In this document: positions 13,848-21,304 of the stretch, in pieces
Layout of the letters: each line of letters opens with the position of its first letter
How positions within the stretch are numbered: the first letter of the stretch is position 1
NCBI GenBank assembly: GCA_003170655.1
Contig: PMYY01000203.1
Span: 8,392 to 31,370 of the forward strand
DNA from: Nitrospiraceae bacterium
GTDB lineage: Bacteria; Nitrospirota; Thermodesulfovibrionia; Thermodesulfovibrionales; Dissulfurispiraceae
Reading direction: 5' to 3'
DNA: 22,979 bases
Made by a program: the position numbers and the translations under genes
Notes under the pieces: model-generated
Seen by the model: the letters and a program-made list of their open reading frames with translations, nothing else
Told to the model about the DNA's origin: nothing
The model's database searches: none

Positions 13848-16256
13848 CTATTCTTCTACGACTCTTCCCATGCTGACGATCCTGTCCTCGGGATCGAGGT
13901 CCATAAGCTTGACGCCCTGGGTGTTCCTTCCCAATACCGAAATATTGCGGGCAGGCATTCTTATCACCATGCCCCCGTTGGTTATAAGCACTATCTCATC
14001 CTCGTCCTGGACCTGTATCAATCCGACGGCATTGCCACCCTTTTCAACAACCTTGATAGATATAACGCCCTTCCCGCCCCTTCGGTGAACGGGATATCCA
14101 TCGATATTGGTCCTCTTGCCGAGGCCCTTTTCCGTAACTGTGAGCAAGGTTGTCCTTTCCTCGATGACATTGGCCGAAACGACCTCGTCTCCTTCGGTCA
14201 GTCGTATCCCGATGACCCCTCTGGCGGTGCGGCCGACTGACCGGGCATCTTCCTCTTTAAACCGGATGGCGAGACCGTTTTTGGTTCCAATGACAAGATC
14301 GCTCTTGCCCGAGGTCCTGCTGACTACGATCAATTCATCTCCCTCGTCGAGGTTGACAGCGATAATCCCCTTCGACCGCGGATTGCTGTATTCATCGAGC
14401 TTAGTCTTTTTCACGATACCGGCTTTTGTGAACATCACGAGATAGCCGTCCTTGAAGTCCTTCACGCTGATGGCCGTCGAAATCCTTTCGCCCTCGGCAA
14501 GAGGAAACAAATTGACCATGGCCTTGCCCTTTGCGGTACGGCTCGATTCGGGTATCTGATAGGTCTTCAGCCAGTAAAGTCTTCCAAAGTTACTGAAGAA
14601 TAGCATGTAATCGTGGGTCGATCCGATGAAGAGCTGTTCCACGTAATCTTCTTCACGCGTCTCCATCCCCGTAAGCCCCTTACCGCCGCGGCGCTGGCTC
14701 CGATACGTCGAAAGTGCCAACCGCTTAATATAACCATAATGAGTGACGGTAATAACCATCTCTTCTTCGGTGATGAGGTCCTCAATTGTCAGGTCGGCGG
14801 TTTCGGGAACGATCTCGGTCTTTCTCTCATCGGCATATTTATTCCTGATCTCAAGAAGCTCTTCCTTGATAATCTGCGTAACGAGTGCCTCGCTTCCCAA
14901 AATACCCTTTAGCCTCTCTATTTCCTTGAGGATCTCCTCGTAATCCCTGACGATCTTGTCCCTTTCAAGTCCTGTCAACCGCTGGAGCCTCATATCGAGT
15001 ATGGCCTGGGCCTGAATAGCCGACAGAGGATAATTTGTCATCAGGCCCGTCTTGGCCTCTTCGGGAGTCTTGGAATTCCTGATAAGAGCGATGATCTCAT
15101 CGAGATGATCGAGGGCGATCTTCAGGCCTTCCAAAATATGCGCTCTCTCTTCGGCCTTTCTCAACTCGAAGCGGGTCCTGCGAATAACCACGTCGCGACG
15201 GTGCTGGATGAAGTGATCAAGTATCCGCTTAAGGTCCATGACGCGCGGCTGACCATTGGCCAGGGCGAGCATGATGATACCGAATGTAGATTCCATCTGG
15301 GTGTGCTTGTAAAGATTGTTCAGGACTACCTGCGGGACTTCGCCTCTCTTGAGTTCGAGAACTATGCGCACCGCATCGTTGCGGTCGGACTCGTCACGAA
15401 TGTCCGATATGCCTTCGAGCTTCTTTTCGCGGACAAGCTCGGCTATTTTTTCTATCAGTCTCGACTTGTTCAACTGATAAGGTATTTCCGAAATAATGAT
15501 GCTGTCGCCGCTCTTGGCCTCGCGCTCGATGCGGGCCTTGGCCCTCACCTTGATAAGGCCCCTGCCAGTATTGTACGCGTCGATGATGCCTTGCGTTCCG
15601 TGGATAACGGCGCCCGTAGGAAAATCAGGCCCCTTAATTATTGCAATGAGATCGTTGATTGTAGTATCGGGATTCTCGAGGAGCATGATCAGCCCATCGA
15701 TGACCTCTCCCAGGTTATGGGGCGGAATGTTCGTCGCCATGCCGACGGCAATACCGGACGAGCCGTTAATGAGCAGGTTAGGAATCCTTGCCGGAAGAAC
15801 AGTCGGTTCTTCCGTGGTATCATCGAAGTTAGGGGTGAAATCGACCGTCTCTTTTTCAATGTCGGCGAGCATCTCCTCGGCTATCTTTGCCAGCCGGGCT
15901 TCCGTATAACGATAAGCTGCGGCGGGGTCTCCATCGAGTGACCCGAAATTGCCCTGTCCATCTACGAGGGGATACCTCATGTTGAAGTCCTGGGCGAGCC
16001 TCACCATAGCGTCATAAACAGCGGAATCGCCGTGGGGATGATACTTCTTCAGCACCTCGCCGACGACACCGGCGCTCTTTGAATATTTCTTGTTGGGGAG
16101 AAGCCCTTCCTTGTACATCGCGTACAAGATCCTTCTGTGGACAGGCTTCATGCCGTCCCGCACCTCGGGCAAAGCCCTCCCGATAATTACGCTCATCGCG
16201 TAATCGAGATAACTAACCTTCATCTCTTCTTCTATATTTATTGAAACTCTCGACAT
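13848..16256 (-). CDS. gyrA: DNA gyrase subunit A
   Basis: Breakage-reunion subunit of gyrase, which introduces negative supercoils with GyrB in an A2B2 complex. The 802 residues match compact GyrA proteins without the long acidic tail of E. coli. The N-terminal winged-helix/tower region carries HPHGDSAVYD, with Ser78 and Asp82 equal to E. coli Ser83 and Asp87, so the quinolone-determining positions look wild-type and drug-sensitive. Catalytic Tyr117 lies in YRYTEARL. The GyrA box QRRGGKG, required for DNA wrapping and separating gyrase from topoisomerase IV, is present in the C-terminal beta-pinwheel. The ATG at 16256 has GAAGGGG 8 nt upstream. Unusually, gyrA is followed at 15 bp by the acetyltransferase gene and is parted from gyrB by about 1.4 kb holding a zinc-ribbon gene and repeats. 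Confidence 0.98.
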   Translation of the reverse strand: MSRVSINIEEEMKVSYLDYAMSVIIGRALPEVRDGMKPVHRRILYAMYKEGLLPNKKYSKSAGVVGEVLKKYHPHGDSAVYDAMVRLAQDFNMRYPLVDGQGNFGSLDGDPAAAYRYTEARLAKIAEEMLADIEKETVDFTPNFDDTTEEPTVLPARIPNLLINGSSGIAVGMATNIPPHNLGEVIDGLIMLLENPDTTINDLIAIIKGPDFPTGAVIHGTQGIIDAYNTGRGLIKVRAKARIEREAKSGDSIIISEIPYQLNKSRLIEKIAELVREKKLEGISDIRDESDRNDAVRIVLELKRGEVPQVVLNNLYKHTQMESTFGIIMLALANGQPRVMDLKRILDHFIQHRRDVVIRRTRFELRKAEERAHILEGLKIALDHLDEIIALIRNSKTPEEAKTGLMTNYPLSAIQAQAILDMRLQRLTGLERDKIVRDYEEILKEIERLKGILGSEALVTQIIKEELLEIRNKYADERKTEIVPETADLTIEDLITEEEMVITVTHYGYIKRLALSTYRSQRRGGKGLTGMETREEDYVEQLFIGSTHDYMLFFSNFGRLYWLKTYQIPESSRTAKGKAMVNLFPLAEGERISTAISVKDFKDGYLVMFTKAGIVKKTKLDEYSNPRSKGIIAVNLDEGDELIVVSRTSGKSDLVIGTKNGLAIRFKEEDARSVGRTARGVIGIRLTEGDEVVSANVIEERTTLLTVTEKGLGKRTNIDGYPVHRRGGKGVISIKVVEKGGNAVGLIQVQDEDEIVLITNGGMVIRMPARNISVLGRNTQGVKLMDLDPEDRIVSMGRVVEE

Positions 16257-16313
16257 TTCCGGACCCCTTCTGTTGAGTTAAAAAAGACCTAATATTTTAA
16301 CACATTACGTAGC

Positions 16314-16319
16314 ATTATA
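16314..16319 (-). promoter_or_regulatory. Candidate -10 box for gyrA
   Basis: A perfect TATAAT on the minus strand about 60 bp upstream of the gyrA ATG, within the 166-bp gap after the zinc-ribbon gene. No good -35 hexamer is found at 16-18 bp, so the promoter call is weak. The rest of the gap shows no gene or convincing terminator. Confidence 0.3.
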
Positions 16320-16422
16320 GGGGTATATCAGTACCGATCTAAAGATGAACGAAAAGCTGCGCAGAAACCTTCGCGGACCTACGTAAAACTTCAGTACTCG
16401 ACGTCTTTATTCCCTTGTTATC

Positions 16423-16914
16423 CTATTCTTCGTCCTCTTCCTCAATAATCACGAGCGTCAGGCCACAATCGGGACACTCGTTAGCGCCTGCACGCACGGG
16501 GGAACCACAGGCCGGGCACTTCCCCTGGCTGACCAGTTCGTTGGAAGCCCGGATCTCCGGATGCATTTCCATAAAATATTCCTCAATGCGTTCTTCTGCC
16601 CTTTCAACGTCCTCTTTCGACGCGATCAATTGCCAGTTATCGCCGCAACGGCCTTTGTTACAGCCCTCATCGGAAATGACGCTGCAAGGGATACCGGCAT
16701 CAATAAGAACGTTGCACAGTTCATCCAACCACTTCAGATCTCCCTCCCTGAGCATGACTGCGTTTCGAACGGCCTTCTCCGCCAGCTGCTTTTTTTCCTC
16801 CCGAACCCTGCTATACTCCTCGTGCAAAAGAAGGACCGTACCGCAATCAGCACATTTCTCGATATGCGGGAGATACTCGGTTTCGCAGTCAGGACATATC
16901 TTATTCAGGTTCAT
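16423..16914 (-). CDS. Small protein with zinc ribbons flanking a DUF2007-like core
   Basis: A 163-residue cytoplasmic protein. An N-terminal zinc ribbon uses Cys7, Cys10, Cys21 and Cys24 (CPDC and CADC); a C-terminal ribbon uses Cys133, Cys136, Cys147 and Cys150 (CPAC and CPDC), followed by a strongly acidic tail (EEEDEE). The middle (about 55-115) resembles the DUF2007 'putative signal transducing' fold: a helix, the phrase LIDAGIPCSVI, then QLIASKEDVERAEERIEEY. Two extra cysteines (SDEGCNKGRCGDN) sit in the loop between. Function is unknown; protein or nucleic-acid contacts are both possible. No clear Shine-Dalgarno precedes the ATG at 16914, where the upstream bases are pyrimidine-rich. 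It has no close upstream gene, so it needs its own promoter; AT-rich DNA with a CTAATATATTAG palindrome at 16956-16967 lies about 45 bp upstream. Confidence 0.8.
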   Translation of the reverse strand: MNLNKICPDCETEYLPHIEKCADCGTVLLLHEEYSRVREEKKQLAEKAVRNAVMLREGDLKWLDELCNVLIDAGIPCSVISDEGCNKGRCGDNWQLIASKEDVERAEERIEEYFMEMHPEIRASNELVSQGKCPACGSPVRAGANECPDCGLTLVIIEEEDEE

Positions 16915-16989
16915 AGTTCGGAAAAGGGAAGGAACATTTATTTTCAGGCATCATTCTAATATATTAGCAGACCTCGGGATAAATGAGAG

Positions 16990-17023
16990 GGCAGGGCTGC
17001 AATGCATGACCTGCACCCCTGCC
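16990..17023. other. Long hairpin in the gyrB-side intergenic region
   Basis: GGCAGGGCTGCA and TGCACCCCTGCC pair over 12 positions with one mismatch around a 10-nt loop. No T-run follows on either strand, so a simple terminator is unlikely. On the minus strand it would lie about 75-110 nt upstream of the zinc-ribbon gene, where it could be a leader structure. A decayed mobile-element end is an alternative. Confidence 0.5.
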
Positions 17024-17269
17024 TTCCTCCCCCATTTGCACACGAAAGATGAGCGAAACATATAAAATACTTCTGACGCTACGATAACCCCGCAGAAGCA
17101 TAAATCGCTCATACACGTGAGTACTATAAACGCCGACCAGGTATCCCACAAAATCGTTCCCAGCGTGGCAAAGATCAAAGTGACCACAGATCATCCACAA
17201 ACTAATGCAATGAAATTTAGGACATTCTTGAGCTTGGCGGCCTTTTCTGCAATAAATATAAACAAGGCT

Positions 17270-17344
17270 TTATGCGTAAAAATATTTCATCTTATGCGTA
17301 AAATAATTTCACGATATGGGTAACGAATTTCATCTTATGCGTAA
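17270..17344. repeat. Repeat cluster A: TTATGCGTAA at 22/22/21-bp spacing
   Basis: TTATGCGTAA occurs at 17270, 17292 and 17335, with a degenerate copy ATATGGGTAA at 17314. Start-to-start distances are 22, 22 and 21 bp, about two helical turns, so all copies face the same side of the DNA. An exact 18-bp repeat, ATTTCATCTTATGCGTAA, is found at 17284-17301 and 17327-17344. Tandem spacing of this kind suggests cooperative protein binding. Confidence 0.85.
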
Positions 17345-17351
17345 TATGGGG

Positions 17352-17470
17352 TGTCGCATAAGCTGATGTTTCCCCTCTATAGCAATCAAAGACTTACGCT
17401 CAGGATTGGCGCATAACCCTGCAATGAATTGGCGCATACACTGCTAGAAAGCGGGTCAATTGGCGCATAA
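17352..17470. repeat. Repeat cluster B: CGCATAA boxes in inverted orientation to A
   Basis: CGCATAA occurs at 17355, 17410 and 17464, with CGCATAC at 17433. The last three are embedded in a longer TTGGCGCATA (starting at 17406, 17429 and 17460). They lie on the opposite strand to cluster A and are irregularly spaced (55, 23 and 31 bp). The first copy begins TGTCGCATAAG, which has the TGT often seen at transposon ends. Confidence 0.8.
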
Positions 17471-17607
17471 GGTGCTTTATTCCGAAATCCTTTTCAGTCT
17501 TGGGAACCCCCGTTATAGGAACCTTATCACAGGGGTTACCTCTGCTATAGGCATCTTAACGCAGCAGCACTGGCTCGTTTAGGGATGTCGGAAACTCACT
17601 CACTTAC

Positions 17608-17682
17608 TTATGCTTCAATTATTGCTGCTTATCCTTCAAACCGAAGCAACTTATGGTTCAGAAAAAGCAGCTTATGCTTCAA
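17608..17682. repeat. Repeat cluster C: TTATGCTTCAA at 21/22/21-bp spacing
   Basis: Four copies start at 17608, 17629, 17651 and 17672: TTATGCTTCAA, TTATCCTTCAA, TTATGGTTCAG and TTATGCTTCAA. Distances are 21, 22 and 21 bp. Three copies are preceded by a GC[AT][AG]C tail of the unit before. Read on the minus strand the unit is TTGAAGCATAAG, sharing GCATAA with clusters A and B. The cluster ends 17 bp from the gyrB stop codon. Confidence 0.85.
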
Positions 17683-17699
17683 CCGATATGCATCCTACA

Positions 17700-20129
17700 T
17701 TAAATATCGATGTTCCTAGCCTCAAGAGCATGGTTCTGAATAAAAGCCTTACGCGGTTCTACTTGATCCCCCATGAGAATCGAGAATATCTCGTCAGCGC
17801 CGACTGAGTCCTCTATCGTCACTTGCAGGAATGTCCTCTTGTCCGGGTCCATGGTGGTTTCCCACAACTGTTGCGGGTTCATCTCTCCCAGACCTTTGTA
17901 TCTCTGAATCGTAAGGCCTTTCTTGGACGACTCGGTCGCAAAGGTCAGGAGCTCTTTCGTAGTTGCAATCTCTCGTGTGTCTTCCTTCATTCGGATTTTA
18001 AAAGGTGCCTTTCCAAGTGTATCGATGATCTCGCGGTAAAGGTTGGCGGCCTCTTTGTACTCCGGCGATGTCAGGAGGTTGAACGAGATGTTCACCTTGC
18101 CGCTGTGCTTCTTTATCTCGAAAGCATACGTCTCATGCTCTTCGTCGAAGATGATCTCGCCCGCCTTTGCATCCGCGAAGAGGCCGAGGATCTGCTCCAG
18201 GAGTTGCGCGGTTGATTCCTGAGTTCTAATCGTCTCCTTCCCGATATTCCACTTCAAAAGCTCCTCGACAATTTCGGGCGCCTTGCGCCTTCTTTCGAAC
18301 CAGTCCATCACCTTATGGTAGTTCGAAATCTTTTTCAGAACAGGGATAAGGTTTTTACCACCAAGTTCACCAGTAGCGGTGATCACGGTTAAATCTTCTG
18401 CAGCCAGTTCAAAGAGGATCTTCAGGAGCTCTGCTTCATTCTGTATGTACTTCTCAGTTTTACCCTTCTTGACCCTGAAAAGCGGTGGTTGGGCAATATA
18501 TAGATATCCTTTCTCGATGATCTCCGGCATCTGCCGGTAGAAGAATGTAAGCAGGAGCGTCCTGATATGAGCCCCGTCCACGTCTGCGTCAGTCATGATT
18601 ACAATTTTATGATAGCGCGCCTTCAGAATGTCGAAATCCTCGGCGCCAATACTTGTACCTAGTGCGGTGATCAATGTCTTGATTTCTTCGGAGGTGAGCA
18701 TCTTGTCGAAGCGCGCCTTCTCGACATTCAATATCTTTCCCCGAAGCGGAAGAATGGCCATACTGCGTCGGTCCCTTCCCTGTTTAGCTGACCCACCTGC
18801 GGAATCTCCCTCAACAATATAGAGTTCGGACCTGGCCGGGTCCTTTTCGGAGCAGTCCGCGAGCTTGCCGGGAAGTCCCGTGTCTTCGAGTATTCCCTTC
18901 CTTCGAGTCAGCTCGCGCGCCTTGCGTGCTGCCTCGCGTGCTCGGGCCGCAGATATCGCCTTTTCGATGATCTTTCTCGCAATAGAGGGATTTTCTTCGT
19001 AATAGATCCCGAGCGATTCGTTAGTGATGGACTCCACGATACCCTTGATCTCGCTGTTGCCAAGTTTCATCTTCGTCTGCCCCTCGAACTGCGGGTTCTG
19101 TAATTTCACACTTATGACGGCAGTGAGGCCTTCTCGGATATCATCGCCCGATATGCTTTCCTTCCCCTCTTTGATGATTCCCTTGGAAAGGGCATAAGAG
19201 TTCGAGGTCCTCGTGAGGGCGGACTTGAACCCGATTAGGTGCGTACCTCCTTCCCGTGTGTTGATATTGTTTGCGAATGTGAAGATGTTCTCGTTGTAGC
19301 TGTCATTATACTGCATGGCTACTTCGACGATGATGCCTTCCTTTTCCATCGTAAAGTAGACAGGCTTTGGATGAACAGCCGTCTTGTTCCTGTTGAGATG
19401 CTCCACAAAGGATTCGATGCCGCCTTTGTAAAGAAATTCCTTGCTCTCGGCAGTCCTCTCGTCGATAAAGCTGATCTTGAGTCCGCGGTTGAGGAATGCC
19501 AACTCCCTGAGGCGCTGGGTAAGTACGTCATAGGACAGTTCCGTAGATTCGAAGATCTCGGGATCGGGCTTGAAGGTGATCTTTGTTCCATTGCCTTTCG
19601 TCTTGCCGACAATGGTGAGCGGCCCTGCCGGTTTACCGCGCTCGAAGCGCTGCTGAAAGACCTGGCCGTTCTGCTTTATCTCGACCTCCAGCCATTCCGA
19701 AAGGGCATTCACTACAGAGACGCCTACGCCGTGGAGTCCCCCCGAAATCTTGTACGCCTTGGATTCGAACTTTCCGCCGGCGTGAAGTTCAGTAAGAACA
19801 ATCTCAGCGGCTGTCCTGCCTTCGGGATCGCCTTTATGAATGTCCGTCGGAATGCCCCTTCCGTTATCGATGACGGTGCAGCTACCATCGTGGTGCAGCA
19901 GCACATCAATCGTGGTGCAAAAGCCTGCAAGTGCTTCGTCGACACTGTTGTCCACCACTTCATAAACGAGATGGTGAAGTCCGTCAATCCCGGTAGAACC
20001 TATATACATGGCAGGCCTTACCCGGACCGCCGTCAATCCCTTGAGTATCTTTATCTGGTCGGCACCGTAAGCCTCGTCGTTCTGTTCATTTATTTGGTTA
20101 GACAATTGCTCTGGTTTGATCTCTTCCAT
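17700..20129 (-). CDS. gyrB: DNA gyrase subunit B
   Basis: ATPase subunit of gyrase. At 809 residues it is the long form with an insert in the TOPRIM part, as in E. coli (804 aa), rather than the roughly 640-residue Gram-positive form. The GHKL ATPase shows EVVDNSVDEA, DNGRGIP and GGLHGVGVSVVNALS. The TOPRIM domain has YIVEGDSAGGSAKQGRDR, PLRGKILNVEKA and the metal-binding MTDADVDGAHIRTLL. The C-terminal IQRYKGLGEMNPQQLWETTM is typical. AGGGAGA precedes the ATG by 6 nt. The gene follows dnaN after 31 bp, with no recF between them. Its stop codon abuts the repeat field, which must therefore form its 3' untranslated region if no terminator intervenes; none was recognised. Confidence 0.98.
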   Translation of the reverse strand: MEEIKPEQLSNQINEQNDEAYGADQIKILKGLTAVRVRPAMYIGSTGIDGLHHLVYEVVDNSVDEALAGFCTTIDVLLHHDGSCTVIDNGRGIPTDIHKGDPEGRTAAEIVLTELHAGGKFESKAYKISGGLHGVGVSVVNALSEWLEVEIKQNGQVFQQRFERGKPAGPLTIVGKTKGNGTKITFKPDPEIFESTELSYDVLTQRLRELAFLNRGLKISFIDERTAESKEFLYKGGIESFVEHLNRNKTAVHPKPVYFTMEKEGIIVEVAMQYNDSYNENIFTFANNINTREGGTHLIGFKSALTRTSNSYALSKGIIKEGKESISGDDIREGLTAVISVKLQNPQFEGQTKMKLGNSEIKGIVESITNESLGIYYEENPSIARKIIEKAISAARAREAARKARELTRRKGILEDTGLPGKLADCSEKDPARSELYIVEGDSAGGSAKQGRDRRSMAILPLRGKILNVEKARFDKMLTSEEIKTLITALGTSIGAEDFDILKARYHKIVIMTDADVDGAHIRTLLLTFFYRQMPEIIEKGYLYIAQPPLFRVKKGKTEKYIQNEAELLKILFELAAEDLTVITATGELGGKNLIPVLKKISNYHKVMDWFERRRKAPEIVEELLKWNIGKETIRTQESTAQLLEQILGLFADAKAGEIIFDEEHETYAFEIKKHSGKVNISFNLLTSPEYKEAANLYREIIDTLGKAPFKIRMKEDTREIATTKELLTFATESSKKGLTIQRYKGLGEMNPQQLWETTMDPDKRTFLQVTIEDSVGADEIFSILMGDQVEPRKAFIQNHALEARNIDI

Positions 20130-20160
20130 TTATCTCCCTGCTGCCGTTCTTTAGCCCTTT

Positions 20161-21267
20161 CTACAGCCTCATCGGCATTACAACGCATTTATAGTCGGTC
20201 CTGTCTTCTTCCATGAGGAGAACAGGGCTGAGTGCTTCGTTCAGCTTCAGCGTGATCGTCTTGCTTTCCATTACGCCGAGAACATCAAGGAGATAGCGCG
20301 CATTGAAAGCTATAGTCATAGCGTCTCCGCTATATGTCACTGCGATTTCATCTTTAGCATCGCCGAGATCGGGATTTGATGTGGAAATAACCATGACGTC
20401 GGGATTGAAATCGACCTTCACGGCGCTGCTCCTCTCTTTACTGAGTATGGATACTATCTTTAGGGCCTTGCTGAAGGCATCCCGGCCGACGCCGAGGTCC
20501 TTGTTGTTATCGGAAGGTATCACCTGCTCGTAATTCGGATACGTCCCCTCGATGAGTCTTGTCAGGAACTGGATGCTGCCGACTGAAAAGAGGACATGGT
20601 TTTTCCCGATCGTCAACTTCACAGGCTTCTGCTCCTCGTCGAGGAACCTTCTAAGCTCCGAAACCGACTTCCTTGAAAGGATTATCTTTATCTCTTCGTC
20701 TAGCGTCTCGGCGATCTTCTTCTGGGAAAGCGCAAGGCGATGCCCGTCGGTACCAACTACATTCAATATCTGGTCGGTCTTGAGGTGGAACAGGAGTCCG
20801 TTGAGCACATACCTGGTGTCGGATTCCCCTGCAGCATACAATGTCTTCTCGATAGCGTCCAAGAGCATTGCAGAGTCAAGTTCGACGCTCCTGGCCTCGT
20901 CTGATGAGATAGAAGGCCAGACTGGGAACTCGTCGGGAGATATGCAGGCGAGCCTGAAATGGCTCTTTCCGCATTTGATCTTTATCCACTGGTTGTCGGC
21001 AGATTCGAGGACGATTTCTCCGTCCATTTCACGGGCTATCTCGAACAGCTTCTTCGCCGGGATGCACATCTTTCCTTCCTCAAGCACACTCAATTCGATA
21101 GGTTCCTTGAGGGCCGTTTCAAGGTCGGTGGCCGTAATAGAGGACCCCGCACTCTCGGCTGACAGGAGAAAATTGTTGAGCACCGGCATGGTATTCCGCT
21201 TTTCAACAATGTTCTGGATGTCGGAAAGTTTTTTCAGAAGCTCGTTTCTGTCGACTTTTACCTTCAT
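20161..21267 (-). CDS. dnaN: DNA polymerase III beta subunit (sliding clamp)
   Basis: Forms the dimeric ring that tethers polymerase III to DNA. The 368 residues are the usual length for three repeated clamp domains. Recognisable segments: MPVLNNFLLSAE and TDLETALKEPIE in domain 1, LNGLLFHL and VGTDGHRLALSQKK in domain 2, FLTRLIEGTYPNYEQVIP, and the C-terminal YKCVVMPMRL, which contributes to the partner-binding pocket and ends the clamp in nearly all bacteria. GGAGG lies 5-6 nt before the ATG. It is 37 bp downstream of dnaA and 31 bp upstream of gyrB, so the three form one operon. Confidence 0.98.
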   Translation of the reverse strand: MKVKVDRNELLKKLSDIQNIVEKRNTMPVLNNFLLSAESAGSSITATDLETALKEPIELSVLEEGKMCIPAKKLFEIAREMDGEIVLESADNQWIKIKCGKSHFRLACISPDEFPVWPSISSDEARSVELDSAMLLDAIEKTLYAAGESDTRYVLNGLLFHLKTDQILNVVGTDGHRLALSQKKIAETLDEEIKIILSRKSVSELRRFLDEEQKPVKLTIGKNHVLFSVGSIQFLTRLIEGTYPNYEQVIPSDNNKDLGVGRDAFSKALKIVSILSKERSSAVKVDFNPDVMVISTSNPDLGDAKDEIAVTYSGDAMTIAFNARYLLDVLGVMESKTITLKLNEALSPVLLMEEDRTDYKCVVMPMRL

Positions 21268-21304
21268 ATTTCCTCCAATCTTACGCCTATTTTTTCTTGG
21301 TAAC

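Larger units (their letters stand above)
16915..17699. other. 785-bp gene-free stretch between gyrB and the zinc-ribbon gene
   Basis: No open frame here looks like a real gene. The left third (16915-17260) holds the hairpin at 16990-17023, an AT-rich palindrome and one near-match to a DnaA box (TCATCCACA, 17191-17199). The right part holds three clusters of short repeats sharing a GCATAA core, and an imperfect 21-bp direct repeat (17512-17532 and 17544-17564, 16 of 21 identical, core TATAGG) set 32 bp apart. The gyrB stop codon touches its right edge. The composition is more AT-rich than the flanking genes. Confidence 0.75.

Noticed and set aside
15105..15941. 278-residue plus-strand open frame
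   Set aside because: Antisense to well-supported gyrA coding sequence, with low-complexity, non-family-like protein. Same reasoning for 19239-20216 (opposite gyrB) and 20552-21367 (opposite dnaN).
16951..17187. Hydrophobic minus-strand open frame (GTG start, 78 residues) that could be a small membrane protein
   Set aside because: Weak ribosome site, and its 3' half runs through the long hairpin at 16990-17023 into unlikely sequence; a second overlapping frame of equal length exists. Nothing in it matches a known family.
17191..17199. DnaA box TCATCCACA in the gyrB-side gap as evidence of a second origin part
   Set aside because: A single one-mismatch site with no cluster around it; expected by chance at this length.
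17270..17682. CRISPR array
   Set aside because: Repeats are about 10-18 bp, variable, in both orientations, and the intervals are too short to be spacers; no cas genes.
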